Shown in pieces: positions 15,964-23,938 of a stretch of 64,000 nucleotides of DNA. The translations under genes were made by a program, and so were the position numbers. Every line of letters begins with the position of its first letter. Positions within the stretch are counted from its first letter, which is position 1. The stretch is from Agromyces mediolanus (lineage in GTDB: Bacteria > Actinomycetota > Actinomycetes > Actinomycetales > Microbacteriaceae). The notes beneath the pieces were generated by a model. The model saw only the letters and a program-made list of their open reading frames with translations, did not search any database and had not been told where the DNA came from. Location of the stretch: positions 1-64,000 of the forward strand of contig NZ_BMRJ01000002.1 in assembly GCF_014648575.1 (NCBI RefSeq), read 5' to 3'.

Positions 15964-16446
15964 ATGAAGGGCAAGATCCTCTTCGTCGTCGGCCTTGGTG
16001 TGGGCTACGTGCTCGGCACCCGAGCCGGCCGCGAACGGTACGAGCAGATCAAGCGCGCGGCCGAGGGCGTCTGGAACCAGCCGGCCGTGCAGCAGGGCGT
16101 CAGCACCGTCACCGACTTCGCCAAGGACAAGCTCGGTGACGTCTCCGACACCGTGCTCGACGCCGCCAAGTCGTTCATCGGCAACGCGACCCGCGGTTCG
16201 GGCGCCACGAAGTCCGAGGTGCGCGAGGCCGCAGAGGCCGCCAAGCGCGGCGTCTCGAAGACGGCCAAGGCTGCGAGCTCGGCCGTCGAAGACGCCGCCG
16301 ACGCGGTCGGCGACGCGATCGACGCCGCAGCGAAGACCGCGGAGCAGGCGGCGAAGCCCGGCACGCAGAAGCGCACCGCCGCCAAGAGCGGCGCAGCGAA
16401 GAAGTCGGGCGGCACGAGCGGCCGTTCGGCGGGCTCCGACTCCTAG
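15964..16446 (+). CDS. YtxH-like membrane-anchored protein, 160 aa
   Basis: One N-terminal hydrophobic segment (KILFVVGLGVGYVLGTRAG, residues 4-22) ends in the GTRAGRERYEQIK motif common in YtxH-type and other actinobacterial general-stress proteins. A long Ala/Lys-rich amphipathic helix follows (repeating AA..AKRGVSKTAKAA, VEDAADAVGDAIDAA) with a Lys/Ser/Gly-rich tail. The function is unknown in the family; an envelope or DNA-proximal structural role has been proposed for relatives. It is first in an operon with a holin-X-like protein, a DUF3618 protein and a GntR regulator. The ATG is preceded by AGGAGATGGGG. Confidence 0.75.
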   Translation: MKGKILFVVGLGVGYVLGTRAGRERYEQIKRAAEGVWNQPAVQQGVSTVTDFAKDKLGDVSDTVLDAAKSFIGNATRGSGATKSEVREAAEAAKRGVSKTAKAASSAVEDAADAVGDAIDAAAKTAEQAAKPGTQKRTAAKSGAAKKSGGTSGRSAGSDS

Positions 16447-16458
16447 GAGGGCGGCAAG

Positions 16459-16866
16459 ATGAGTGCACCCACAGAAGACGAACGCTCGCTCTTCACCCTG
16501 ATCGGGCAGCTGCCCGACACGGTGTCGAGCCTCGTCCGCGCCGAGGTCGACCAGGTCAAGGCCGAGTTCAGTTACAAGGCGAAGCACTTCGGCATCGGCT
16601 CGGGGCTCTTCGTCACGGTGCTGGTGCTGCTGCCGTTCCTGGTGTTCTGCCTGCTCGCGGCGGCGATCTTCGCGCTCGCGCTCGTCATGCCCGCGTGGGC
16701 CGCGGCCCTCGTGGTCGCCGGCGCCATCCTGCTCGTCATGGCGATCCTCGTGGGCATCGGCATCATGAATTTCAAGCGCGGCGCCGAGCCGCTCGAGTCG
16801 ATCGACAGTCTCAAGGCCGACCTCGACGCCCTGAAGGGAACGGGTGACTATGACCGCCGCTACTGA
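16459..16866 (+). CDS. Putative actinobacterial holin-X family membrane protein, 135 aa
   Basis: Matches the PF07332-type phage-holin-like layout: a short amphipathic start containing SLFTLIGQLPDTVSSLVRAEVDQVKAE, then two transmembrane helices (about 53-77 and 80-104) and a charged tail (PLESIDSLKADLDALK). Despite the name, chromosomal copies like this sit in non-phage envelope operons, and no phage genes are nearby. The ribosome site AGGAGGG is 8 nt upstream. Its last codons overlap the DUF3618 gene by 17 nt, so the two are coupled. Confidence 0.8.
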   Translation: MSAPTEDERSLFTLIGQLPDTVSSLVRAEVDQVKAEFSYKAKHFGIGSGLFVTVLVLLPFLVFCLLAAAIFALALVMPAWAAALVVAGAILLVMAILVGIGIMNFKRGAEPLESIDSLKADLDALKGTGDYDRRY

Positions 16867-17164
16867 CGCGCCCGGCTCTGGCTCCAAGCGCGAGCAGAAG
16901 ACCCGCGAACGCAACCTCGGCCGGGTGCAGGCCCGAGCGGCCGTCGTCGACGCCCGCGCCGAGTTCGCGAGCACGCTCAACGCCCTCGAGGACAAGCTCA
17001 ACGTGCCGAAGCAGCTCGGCATCCGCGTCGATCGCGCGAAGGTGAAGGCCAGGGCCTTCGCCGACCGCAACCCCGCCGGGGCGGTCGCCGTCGCGATCGG
17101 GGCGGTCGTCGTGGTCGCCGGCGTCGTCGCCCTCGTCGTGCGCGCCGCCGTCAGCGACGACTGA
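16850..17164 (+). CDS. DUF3618 membrane protein, 104 aa
   Basis: Has the DUF3618 pattern: charged start (KREQKTRERNLGRVQARAAV), then DARAEFASTLNALEDKLNVPKQ and one C-terminal transmembrane helix (AVAVAIGAVVVVAGVVALVVR). The function is unknown; the gene regularly accompanies holin-X and YtxH-like genes in Actinobacteria. ATG 16850 is chosen over GTG 16844 because AAGGGAA ends 9 nt before the ATG but only 3 nt before the GTG. Eleven bases separate its stop from the GntR gene. Confidence 0.8.
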   Translation: MTAATDAPGSGSKREQKTRERNLGRVQARAAVVDARAEFASTLNALEDKLNVPKQLGIRVDRAKVKARAFADRNPAGAVAVAIGAVVVVAGVVALVVRAAVSDD

Positions 17165-17175
17165 GCCGCCGCGTC

Positions 17176-17862
17176 ATGCCGGCGCCCACCGCCGTCGAGC
17201 GGATGGCCGATGCGCTCCGTGACGAGATCCTGAGCGGCGCGCTGCCCTCGGGGGCGCCGCTGCGCGAGGAGCAGGCGGCCGAGCGCTTCGGGGTGTCCCG
17301 GCACACCGTGCGCGCCGCGTTCCAGCGGCTCGTGGCCGAGCGGCTCGCCGAGTCGGCGCCCTACCGCGGAGTGCGGGTCACCGAGTTCGACCACGCGCAG
17401 GTGCTCGCGCTGCAGCAACTGCGCGAGGCGCTCGAGGTCGAGGCCGTGCGCATCGCGGGCGACCGCTACGGCGCGCACTGGCCCGAGGCGGCGCTCGCCC
17501 CGGCGATGCTCGCCCTCGACGAGCTCGCCCGGCTCGCCGTCACCGAGGAGGCGCTGCGTCCTCCGGGCGAGCGCGAGACGACCCCGGCCTGGCTCGAGGC
17601 CGAGCGGCTGCACCTCGAGGTGCACCGGGCGATCGTCGCCGCCAGCGGCAGCCCCAGGATCGTCGAGGCGCACGCCGCGCTCGGCGCCGAGCTGCGGCTC
17701 TTCCTGCTGCACATCCGCCGGCACTACAGCCTCGCCGAACTCGTCGTCGAGCACCGCGAGCTGCTCGCCGAGGTGCAGGCCGAGGGCGTCGAGGCGATGC
17801 GGCGGCACATCGCCCACTCGACCGGGCTCCTCCTCGGCTCGCCGCCCCTCGACGGGGAGTGA
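17176..17862 (+). CDS. GntR-family transcriptional regulator (FadR/FCD type), 228 aa
   Basis: N-terminal winged helix-turn-helix (residues about 5-72): ALRDEILSGALPSGAPLREEQAAERFGVSRHTVRAAFQRLVAERL is a textbook GntR DNA-binding domain. The C-terminal helical FCD domain (about 80-220) carries His and acidic residues (EVHRAI, HIRRHYS, VEHRELL) placed for metal or carboxylate binding. The effector and targets are unknown. It may control the operon in which it is the last gene. The final codons and stop lie in an 18-19-bp sequence that is repeated immediately downstream (17863-17882). Confidence 0.88.
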   Translation: MPAPTAVERMADALRDEILSGALPSGAPLREEQAAERFGVSRHTVRAAFQRLVAERLAESAPYRGVRVTEFDHAQVLALQQLREALEVEAVRIAGDRYGAHWPEAALAPAMLALDELARLAVTEEALRPPGERETTPAWLEAERLHLEVHRAIVAASGSPRIVEAHAALGAELRLFLLHIRRHYSLAELVVEHRELLAEVQAEGVEAMRRHIAHSTGLLLGSPPLDGE

Positions 17863-17882
17863 AGCCCCTCGACGGGGAGTGA
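17845..17882 (+). repeat. Tandem duplication spanning the GntR stop codon
   Basis: CCCCTCGACGGGGAGTGA occurs twice in tandem, with the stop codon inside each copy. Each copy contains CCCC-TCGAC-GGGG, so the pair could also act as a weak bidirectional transcription stop between the convergent GntR and crtEb genes. Confidence 0.7.
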
Positions 17883-17921
17883 CGTGCTCGCGGACTCGCG
17901 CCCTCGCCGCGGAGCGACGGC

Positions 17922-18818
17922 TCAGGCCGTGAGCAGCGCGTACCAGATCAGCAGCATCGTCGCCGCGAAGCCGACGCCGTAGTTGATCGCGAGGAACCAG
18001 CGCCAGCCGCCGTTCGCGCGCGCCGACTCGGCGTCGCTCACCGAGCGGTACGGCCACGCCGCGACGAGGTACGGCACGGCGAGCACGGCGGCGAGCGGCC
18101 CCGGCCAGGACGTGCCGAGCATCAGCACGCCCGCCAGCAGCCAGAGGCCGATCGCGAGCCGGGTCGTGCGGCGGGCCCCCAGCGCGGTCGCGATCGAGCC
18201 GATCCCGGCCTCGCGGTCGGGCACGACGTCCTGCACCGCGCCGAAGGCGTGGCTCGCGACGCCCCACACGAAGAACGCGAGCAGCAGCAGCACGAGCTGC
18301 GGCGTCACCGTCGCCCCCGCGAGGGCGAGCCCGTAGCAGGCGGGCGAGACGAAATGGGTGCTCGAGGTGAGGGAGTCGAGGCCCGGGACCTCCTTGAACC
18401 TGAGGCCCGGCGCCGAGTACGCCACCACGGCGAACAGGCTGAGCGCGAGCCAGGCCCACGACCACGGGCCGCCGAGCAGCACGAGCCAGACGACGAACGG
18501 CACCGTCAGGGCGACCGCGGCGATCAGCACCGCGCGATGCCGGGCGGGCGGCAGCAGGGCCCCCTCGACGCCGCCCTTGCGCGGGTTCCTCGCATCGGAC
18601 TCGAAGTCGAAGACGTCGTTGATGCCGTACATCGCGAGGTTGTACGGCACGAGGAAGAACAGGGTGCCGACGACGAGGGCGACGTCGACCTCGCGCACGG
18701 TCAGCAGGTATGCGGCCGCGAACGGGAAGGCCGTGTTGATCCAGCTGAGCGGGCGCGATGCGGTGAAGAGCGCGGGGAGCAGGCGCTGGCCGGATGCCTC
18801 GGCGCCGACGGCGCTCAT
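17922..18818 (-). CDS. crtEb: Lycopene elongase (UbiA-family prenyltransferase), 298 aa
   Basis: Adds two dimethylallyl units to lycopene, yielding C50 flavuxanthin-type products. UbiA hallmarks are NDVFDFESDARNPRKGG (first Asp-rich site, residues about 65-81) and DVVPDREAGIGSIATALG (second site), within about eight transmembrane helices. It is the last gene of the crt operon, with the ATG overlapping the crtYf stop by 4 nt. The order crtYe-crtYf-crtEb is that of Corynebacterium glutamicum, where decaprenoxanthin is made; in Micrococcus the elongase precedes the cyclases. A general UbiA role is the alternative, but context argues strongly for the elongase. Confidence 0.9.
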   Translation of the reverse strand: MSAVGAEASGQRLLPALFTASRPLSWINTAFPFAAAYLLTVREVDVALVVGTLFFLVPYNLAMYGINDVFDFESDARNPRKGGVEGALLPPARHRAVLIAAVALTVPFVVWLVLLGGPWSWAWLALSLFAVVAYSAPGLRFKEVPGLDSLTSSTHFVSPACYGLALAGATVTPQLVLLLLAFFVWGVASHAFGAVQDVVPDREAGIGSIATALGARRTTRLAIGLWLLAGVLMLGTSWPGPLAAVLAVPYLVAAWPYRSVSDAESARANGGWRWFLAINYGVGFAATMLLIWYALLTA

Positions 18819-19162
18819 CGCTCGGCTCCTCTGGGCGCGCGGGCGGGCCGGTCACGAGCCGCCGAGGCATCCGCTCGCCCGAGCAGCGTCCAGACCGCGG
18901 AGCAGAGCAGCAGCGCGGCGATTGGGTAGGCGAAGTCCTCGATCGGGGCAAGCCCGAGGCGCGGGCCGAGCAGGGGCGCGTCGGCGTAGTCGAACAGGCC
19001 CGCGGCGATCATCAGCGAGTCGAACACCGCGGTGAGGAGCACGAGGCCGCCCGCCGTGAGCGCGAGCGCGGCCGCGTGACCGGCCGGAGCACGTCGCCAG
19101 GCGATCACGGCGAGCACCGCCGAGACGGCGAGGAACGGGAGGCAGAGCACGGCGTAGCTCAT
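18815..19162 (-). CDS. crtYf: C50 carotenoid cyclase subunit (CrtYf-like), 115 aa
   Basis: A small three-helix membrane protein of the lycopene-cyclase-domain family: VLCLPFLAVSAVLAVIAW, then a helix ending FDSLMIAAGLFDYADAPLLGPRLGLAPIEDFAYPI. The PIEDF.YP motif is diagnostic of the heterodimeric bacterial/fungal cyclase domain. It works together with the preceding subunit to close the rings of the C50 carotenoid. Its ATG overlaps the crtYe stop and its own stop overlaps the crtEb start, each by 4 nt. Ring type (epsilon as in decaprenoxanthin, or gamma/beta) cannot be decided from sequence alone. Confidence 0.88.
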   Translation of the reverse strand: MSYAVLCLPFLAVSAVLAVIAWRRAPAGHAAALALTAGGLVLLTAVFDSLMIAAGLFDYADAPLLGPRLGLAPIEDFAYPIAALLLCSAVWTLLGRADASAARDRPARAPRGAER

Positions 19163-19530
19163 CGGCGGGCCCCTTCGGCGGTGGAGTCGGCAGCGGGGCC
19201 GGTGGCGGGCTGCGCGGATCGGTGCGCGAGGAGGCGCAGCAGTCCCGTGTAGCCGACCATCGCGAGCTGGCAGAGGAAGGCGAGGAACACCGGCTCCTCG
19301 ATCGGCAGGTGCGGCGCGATGAGCAGTCCCGTGGAGTAGGCGTTCGGCTCGCGGAAGAAGATGCCGAGCGAGATGCCCCAGAGGTCCCAGACGAGGAGCA
19401 TCGCGACGCCGAGGGCGACCACGACCGTCGCCCGCAGCGGCGCCCGCCAGAAGAACAGCCGGTAGCGCGCGTCGACGAGTGCGATGCACGCGATCGAGGC
19501 GAGCAGCAGCCCCAGGTGGAGGAAGGTCAT
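19159..19530 (-). CDS. crtYe: C50 carotenoid cyclase subunit (CrtYe-like), 123 aa
   Basis: Partner of CrtYf. Three hydrophobic helices with the motif DLWGISLGIFFREPNAYSTGLLIAPHLPIEEPVFL; the PIEEP/PxEE element is the conserved acidic site of this cyclase family. The C-terminal 20 residues are a variable Ala/Thr tail. The ATG at 19530 overlaps the crtI stop (ATGA). Together the two half-size subunits do what a single fused cyclase does elsewhere. Confidence 0.88.
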   Translation of the reverse strand: MTFLHLGLLLASIACIALVDARYRLFFWRAPLRATVVVALGVAMLLVWDLWGISLGIFFREPNAYSTGLLIAPHLPIEEPVFLAFLCQLAMVGYTGLLRLLAHRSAQPATGPAADSTAEGARR

Positions 19531-21176
19531 CCGGTGCGCTCCCGGTCGAGCGGGTCCGGGTGCAGCGGGTCGGGGTGCACTGGGTCTGGGCGCAGCGGGT
19601 CTGGGTGCGGCTCCTCGCTCGGCTCCGGGAGCGGGCCCGGGGCATCCTCGCCGCGGACGGCCTTCGCGACGAGCTCGGCGCTGATCAGGCACATCGGCAG
19701 GCCGATGCCCGGGATCGTCGTCGCCCCCGCGAAGTACAGCCCCTCGACGTTCGCCGAGGCCGTGCGCCCCCGGAACATGGCGCTCTGCCGCAGGGTGTGC
19801 CCCGGGCCGAGCGCCGAGCCGCGCCAGGACTGGAACCAGTCCTCGAAGTCCGCGGGCCCGATCGTGCGGCGCACGAGGATCCGCTCGGCGAGGTCGGGGA
19901 TGCCGGCCCACTCGGCGAGGGTCGCGATCGCCCGGTCGGCCGTCTCCTCGACCGCCCGGTCGCCGCGGCCGTCGACGCCGCCGGCACCGATCGTGGGGTC
20001 GGCGGGCACCGGCACGAGCAGGAACAGGTTCTCGCAGCCGGGGGGCGCCACGCCCGGATCCGTCGCACTCGGGCGGCAGACGTAGAACGACGCCGGGTCG
20101 GGGATCGCCGGTCGCGAGCCGAACACCCGCTGGAAGTTCGTGCGCCAGTCGGCCGTGAAGCAGAGCGTGTGGTGGGCGAGCTCCGGCAGCCGCCCGTGCA
20201 CGCCGAGCATGACGAGCACCGCGCCGGGTCCGGGGTCGCGGCGCGACCAGGATGCCTCGCTCCGCGTCCGCGCGCGGGGCGGGAGCAGCTCGGCATCCGT
20301 GTGGTGCAGATCGGCGGCGGAGACGACGAGCTCGGCCTCGACGAACTCCTCGGTGCCGGTGCCACCGGTCGGGCCGTGGTGCTGCACGCGCACGCCCGTG
20401 GCGCGCCCGCCCGCCGTCTCGATCCCGAGCACCCGCGCGCCGGTGACGAGCTCGGCGCCCGCCCGGCGGGCCAGCCTGGCCACGCTCGCGATGATCTCGC
20501 CGAAGCCGCCCATCGGGTAGAACACCCCGTCGGCGAGGTCGAAGCGGCTCATCAGGTGGTACATGCTCGGCGCCCGCTCGGGCGAGGTGCCGAGGAACAC
20601 CGCCGGGTAGCCCAGGATCTGCCGCAGCCGCACGTCGTCGAAGGAGCGCCCCACCATGCGGTCGAGCGGTTCGAGCAGCAGCTTCGCGAGCCGGCCGAGC
20701 CGCCGCCGGACCGGCGCGGCGAGCAGCGCCCCCGGGTGGGCGAAGTCGGTGTAGAGGAAGTGCGTCATCGCGAGCCGGTACGTCTCGTCGGCGGAGTCGA
20801 GGTGCCGGGCGAGCGCGGCGCCGGCGCCCGGTTCGATCGACTCGAAGAGGGCGATGGATGCCTCGCGCTCGGCCCGCACGTCGACCGGCTCGTCGTAGCC
20901 CTCGAAGTACACCCGGTAGCCGGGGTCGAGGCGCACGAGCTCGAGCTCGTCGGCCGCCGTGGTGCCCATCAAGCGGTAGAAGTGCTCGAACACCTCGGGC
21001 ATGAGGTACCAGCTCGGACCGGTGTCGAACAGGAAGCCGTTCGCCCGCCAACGCCCGGCACGGCCGCCGAGCTCGTCGCGCGCTTCGAAGAGCCGCACCT
21101 CGTGCCCGTCGCGGGCGAGCAGAGCCGCCGTGGCGAGCCCGGCGATGCCGCCGCCGATGACGACCGCGCGGCTCAC
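19527..21176 (-). CDS. crtI: Phytoene desaturase, 549 aa
   Basis: FAD enzyme that introduces four double bases-to-bond steps, converting phytoene to lycopene. The N-terminal dinucleotide fold AVVIGGGIAGLATAALLARDGHEV is followed by DELGGRAGRW and FDTGPSWYLMPEVFEHFY, all CrtI signatures. The C-terminal GLYFAGATTIPGIGLPMCLISAELVAK is the FAD-binding bacterial-type desaturase signature. GTG 21176 overlaps the crtB stop. The last about 45 residues are a low-complexity tail whose DNA is four 15-bp units (19548-19607) coding H/R-P-D-P-L/V; it is not part of the fold. Order and overlaps show a single polycistronic unit from idi to crtEb. Confidence 0.93.
   Translation of the reverse strand: MSRAVVIGGGIAGLATAALLARDGHEVRLFEARDELGGRAGRWRANGFLFDTGPSWYLMPEVFEHFYRLMGTTAADELELVRLDPGYRVYFEGYDEPVDVRAEREASIALFESIEPGAGAALARHLDSADETYRLAMTHFLYTDFAHPGALLAAPVRRRLGRLAKLLLEPLDRMVGRSFDDVRLRQILGYPAVFLGTSPERAPSMYHLMSRFDLADGVFYPMGGFGEIIASVARLARRAGAELVTGARVLGIETAGGRATGVRVQHHGPTGGTGTEEFVEAELVVSAADLHHTDAELLPPRARTRSEASWSRRDPGPGAVLVMLGVHGRLPELAHHTLCFTADWRTNFQRVFGSRPAIPDPASFYVCRPSATDPGVAPPGCENLFLLVPVPADPTIGAGGVDGRGDRAVEETADRAIATLAEWAGIPDLAERILVRRTIGPADFEDWFQSWRGSALGPGHTLRQSAMFRGRTASANVEGLYFAGATTIPGIGLPMCLISAELVAKAVRGEDAPGPLPEPSEEPHPDPLRPDPVHPDPLHPDPLDRERTG
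19548..19607 (-). repeat. Four 15-bp in-frame repeats at the crtI 3' end
   Basis: Units of the type CACCCGGACCCGCTG code for H/R-P-D-P-L/V. They lie just before the overlapping start of crtYe. Confidence 0.85.
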
Positions 21177-22096
21177 GGTCGGCCTCCGCGGGCGATCACG
21201 CGGGCGACGATGGCGAGCTTGCGCGGCGCGGGCACCCGGACCCGCCGGGTGACGAGTTCGGCCGCGGGCGTGCGGCGGAGCCGGGCGGAGAGCTCGCCGA
21301 ACAGGCCGTGCGCCGCGGCGACCGCGACGCGGCAGCCGCGGGGCAGCTCCGGGATCACGGCGGCCGCCTCGTCGAGCTCCGCGTCGATGCCGTCGAGGAG
21401 GCGCAGCTGCTGGGCCTCCGAGAAGCTCACCGGATCGACGCCCGGGAAGTAGCGGCGTCCGCGGAGCGAGGCATCCTCCCCGAGGTCCCGCAGGAAGTTG
21501 ACCCGCTGGAACGCCGAGCCCAGCGCCCGCGCGCCGCGCTCCCAGCGGGCGTCGCGCTCGGCGTCCGGGGCGAGCCCGATCGCGAAGCCGCGCAGGCACA
21601 TCAGGCCGACGACCTCGGCCGAGCCGTAGACGTACTCGTCGAGCTCGCGCTCCTCGGTGAAGGCGATGGGCTCGAGGTCGCGTCGCATCGAGGCGAAGAA
21701 GGGCCGGGTGAGCTCCTGGCCGAAGCCGCTGCGCCGCGCCGCGCGGGCGAAGGCGTGCACCACGAGGTTGGCGCTGTAGCCGCTCTCGAAGGCGGCCTCC
21801 GTGTCGGCCTCGAGGGCGTCGAGCAGCTCGCGGCGCCGCTCGCACGGCAGCCCGGCCTCCTCGGCCGGGCCGTCGACGAGCTCGTCGGCGATGCGCACGA
21901 GCGCGTAGACCTCGGCGAGGTGCTCGCGGACGGCGGGGGAGCAGAGCCGGCTCGCGAGGCCGAAGGAGGTCGAGTACGCCCGGATGACCCGGGCCGAGCC
22001 CTCGGCGGCGGTGCGGTCGTAGAGGGCGAGGCCGGTGGACGGTGCGGGCGGCGCGGTCGTGCGCTGGGTGGTGCGCTGGGTGGTGCGCGTGCTCAC
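21173..22096 (-). CDS. crtB: Phytoene synthase, 307 aa
   Basis: Head-to-head condensation of two geranylgeranyl diphosphates to phytoene. The squalene/phytoene synthase fold shows the first Asp-rich site in YALVRIADELVDG and the second in FQRVNFLRDLGEDA, plus AEVVGLMCLRGF. GTG 22096 follows AGGAGG at 22102-22107 with a 5-nt gap and overlaps the crtE stop. Residues 3-14 come from a 12-bp DNA repeat (T-T-Q-R). Length is normal. Confidence 0.93.
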   Translation of the reverse strand: MSTRTTQRTTQRTTAPPAPSTGLALYDRTAAEGSARVIRAYSTSFGLASRLCSPAVREHLAEVYALVRIADELVDGPAEEAGLPCERRRELLDALEADTEAAFESGYSANLVVHAFARAARRSGFGQELTRPFFASMRRDLEPIAFTEERELDEYVYGSAEVVGLMCLRGFAIGLAPDAERDARWERGARALGSAFQRVNFLRDLGEDASLRGRRYFPGVDPVSFSEAQQLRLLDGIDAELDEAAAVIPELPRGCRVAVAAAHGLFGELSARLRRTPAAELVTRRVRVPAPRKLAIVARVIARGGRP

Positions 22097-23202
22097 CTGG
22101 ACCTCCTGGTGGCTTCGGCGGCGAGGCCGAGCAACTCGGCTTCGAGCGCGGCGGGCAGGTCCGCCGCGGCGATCGCCGTGCGCGCCGCGGCCGCCTCCTC
22201 GGCGATGCGCAACTCGACGCGGGCGCGGGCGCCGCTCGCCTCGATCGCCGCGCGGAGGGGGCGGGCGCCCGCCTCGTCGAGGTCGGGGCGCCCGAAGGCG
22301 CCGGATGCCGCGACCCAGGCCGCGTGCCCCCGCGCGTAGGCGATGAGTAGCGTCTCCTTGCCCTCGCGGAGGTCCCCGAGTGCCGTCTTGCCGGTCACCC
22401 GCTCTTCGCCGTAGACGCCGAGCACGTCGTCCTGCAGCTGGAACGCGACGCCGAGTCGGCGGCCGATCTCGCCGAGCCGTTCGACCGTCGCGCGCGGGGC
22501 GCCGGCGAGCAGCGCCCCCGCCCGGAGCGGCGCGCTGAACGAGTAGCAGGCCGTCTTGTCCTCGATCATCGCGAGGATGTCCGCCTCCCCGGGCCGCACC
22601 CCGGCGGCGTGCCGCACGTCGGCGTGCTCGCCCGCCGCGGCGGCGAAGACGCACTCGTCGAGCACGGCGAGGATGGCTCGCCGGCGCTCGACCGGCACGT
22701 CGAGGCCGGCCGCCACGGAGTGCGCCGCCGCGATCAGCAGGTCGCCCGCGAGGATCGCCGAGGCCTGGCCGTAGGCGTCCGCCCGCTCCCGCTCGAGTCC
22801 GCGCAGCGCGGCGTCGAGCGCGAAGCGGCCGGCGACGTTGGGCTCGCCCCGGCGCACGAGGTCGCGGTCGATGACGTCGTCGTGCACGAGGAACGCGGTG
22901 TGCAGCAGCTCGAAGGCCGCCGCGAGCGCTACGGCCTCCGCAGCGGCGGCGGGCTCGGCGTCGGCCCGTTCGCGGCCGCTCACCGACGCACCCTGTGCGG
23001 CGAGCGCGTCGTAGGCGCCCAGCACGAGCCTGGGGCGGATCCGCTTGCCGCCGCTCGCGGCGTCCCGCGCCGCCGCCCAGAGCCGCCGGTAGTCGGCGGC
23101 GTGCGCGTCGGCCCGCACGATGGCGTCGTCGAAGAAGCCGCCGAGGTAGCGCTCCACCTCCGCCTGCCGGCTCGGGGCGACCACGGTCGCGACGAGGCTC
23201 AC
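22093..23202 (-). CDS. crtE: Geranylgeranyl diphosphate synthase, 369 aa
   Basis: Trans-isoprenyl diphosphate synthase: GGKRIRPRLVLGAYDAL, the first Asp-rich motif HDDVIDRDLVRRG, and the second FQLQDDVLGVYGEE with following TGKTALGDLREGKETLL. It makes the C20 precursor for phytoene from IPP and DMAPP. It starts with ATG overlapping the idi stop by 4 nt. Chain length is inferred from the operon; no bulky residue analysis was attempted. Confidence 0.93.
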   Translation of the reverse strand: MSLVATVVAPSRQAEVERYLGGFFDDAIVRADAHAADYRRLWAAARDAASGGKRIRPRLVLGAYDALAAQGASVSGRERADAEPAAAAEAVALAAAFELLHTAFLVHDDVIDRDLVRRGEPNVAGRFALDAALRGLERERADAYGQASAILAGDLLIAAAHSVAAGLDVPVERRRAILAVLDECVFAAAAGEHADVRHAAGVRPGEADILAMIEDKTACYSFSAPLRAGALLAGAPRATVERLGEIGRRLGVAFQLQDDVLGVYGEERVTGKTALGDLREGKETLLIAYARGHAAWVAASGAFGRPDLDEAGARPLRAAIEASGARARVELRIAEEAAAARTAIAAADLPAALEAELLGLAAEATRRSR

Positions 23203-23819
23203 GAGACGAGCGCTTCCGTGCGGACGCGCGCGTCGGCGTGGCCGCCGAGGAAGGGCAGCAGCTGCGCCTGCAGCACGAGCCAGGGACTGAACGCCCAGGG
23301 CGCGGCGCGGACCGCGGTGGCGAGCTCGCCCGGTTCGACCCAGGCGAGGTCGAGGACCTCGTCGGGATGCGGCGCCGGCGCCGAACTCGTGCGCGCCGTG
23401 TAGACCGGGCAGATCTCGTGCTCGACGATGCCCGAGGCATCCGTCGCCCGGTATCGGAAGAACGGCAGCACCGGCTCGACGTCATGGAGCTCGAGGCCGA
23501 GCTCGAACTCGGCCCGGCGGCGCACCGCGTGCGGCAGCGGCTCGGCCGGGGCGGGGTGCCCGCAGAAGGAGTTGGTCCATACGCCGGGCCAGGCGACCTT
23601 GCCGAGCGCGCGACGGGTCACCAGGAGGCGGCCGTCGTCGTCGAAGACGTGGCAGGAGAACGCGAGATGGAGGGCGGTGTCGGCGCCGTGCACGCTCGAC
23701 TTCGGGGCGGTGCCGATCTGGTTGCCGGCCTCGTCGAGCAGCACGACCAGTTCGGCGCTGGATGCGGGCTGCACCGGTGCGGCCTGGGCCGGCAGCGGCG
23801 TGATGCTGAGGTCGGTCAT
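23199..23819 (-). CDS. idi: Isopentenyl-diphosphate delta-isomerase type I, 206 aa
   Basis: Interconverts IPP and DMAPP, supplying both the crtE and crtEb substrates. It belongs to the Nudix-fold type I family: LHLAFSCHVFDDDGRLLVTRR, then the catalytic Cys in TNSFCGHP and the acidic helix AVRRRAEFELGLEL, with EHEICPVYTA downstream. It is the first gene of the carotenoid operon; GGAG lies 5 nt before the ATG. The promoter lies in the 119-bp gap shared with the divergent MarR gene, within an extensive palindrome. Confidence 0.94.
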   Translation of the reverse strand: MTDLSITPLPAQAAPVQPASSAELVVLLDEAGNQIGTAPKSSVHGADTALHLAFSCHVFDDDGRLLVTRRALGKVAWPGVWTNSFCGHPAPAEPLPHAVRRRAEFELGLELHDVEPVLPFFRYRATDASGIVEHEICPVYTARTSSAPAPHPDEVLDLAWVEPGELATAVRAAPWAFSPWLVLQAQLLPFLGGHADARVRTEALVS

Positions 23820-23898
23820 GTCGGCTCCTTCGACAACTCCGGCGCGAGGTGCTCGATCCGAACCCTCGCTGCGGCGAATATCTCGCCTGGCTAGTGAG

Positions 23899-23928
23899 TA
23901 GCTTAGCGAGATTCGTCTCGCTTAGCTA
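23899..23928. promoter_or_regulatory. Palindromic operator between idi and the MarR gene
   Basis: TAGCTTAGCGAGA-TTCG-TCTCGCTTAGCTA: 13-bp arms with one mismatch around TTCG. It overlaps the -10 of the MarR gene (TAGAAT, 23927-23932) and a possible -10 for idi on the other strand (TAAGCT, complement of 23900-23905). Binding of the MarR protein would therefore repress both directions. Confidence 0.75.
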
Positions 23929-23932
23929 GAAT
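23927..23932 (+). promoter_or_regulatory. -10 hexamer of leaderless promoter (MarR gene)
   Basis: TAGAAT, 6 nt before ATG 23939. Confidence 0.55.
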
Positions 23933-23938
23933 CTCGAC

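Noticed and set aside
16459-16866. Holin-X-like protein as a sign of a prophage
   Set aside because: No capsid, tail, integrase, lysin or attachment repeat nearby. Such proteins are common chromosomal envelope genes in Actinobacteria.
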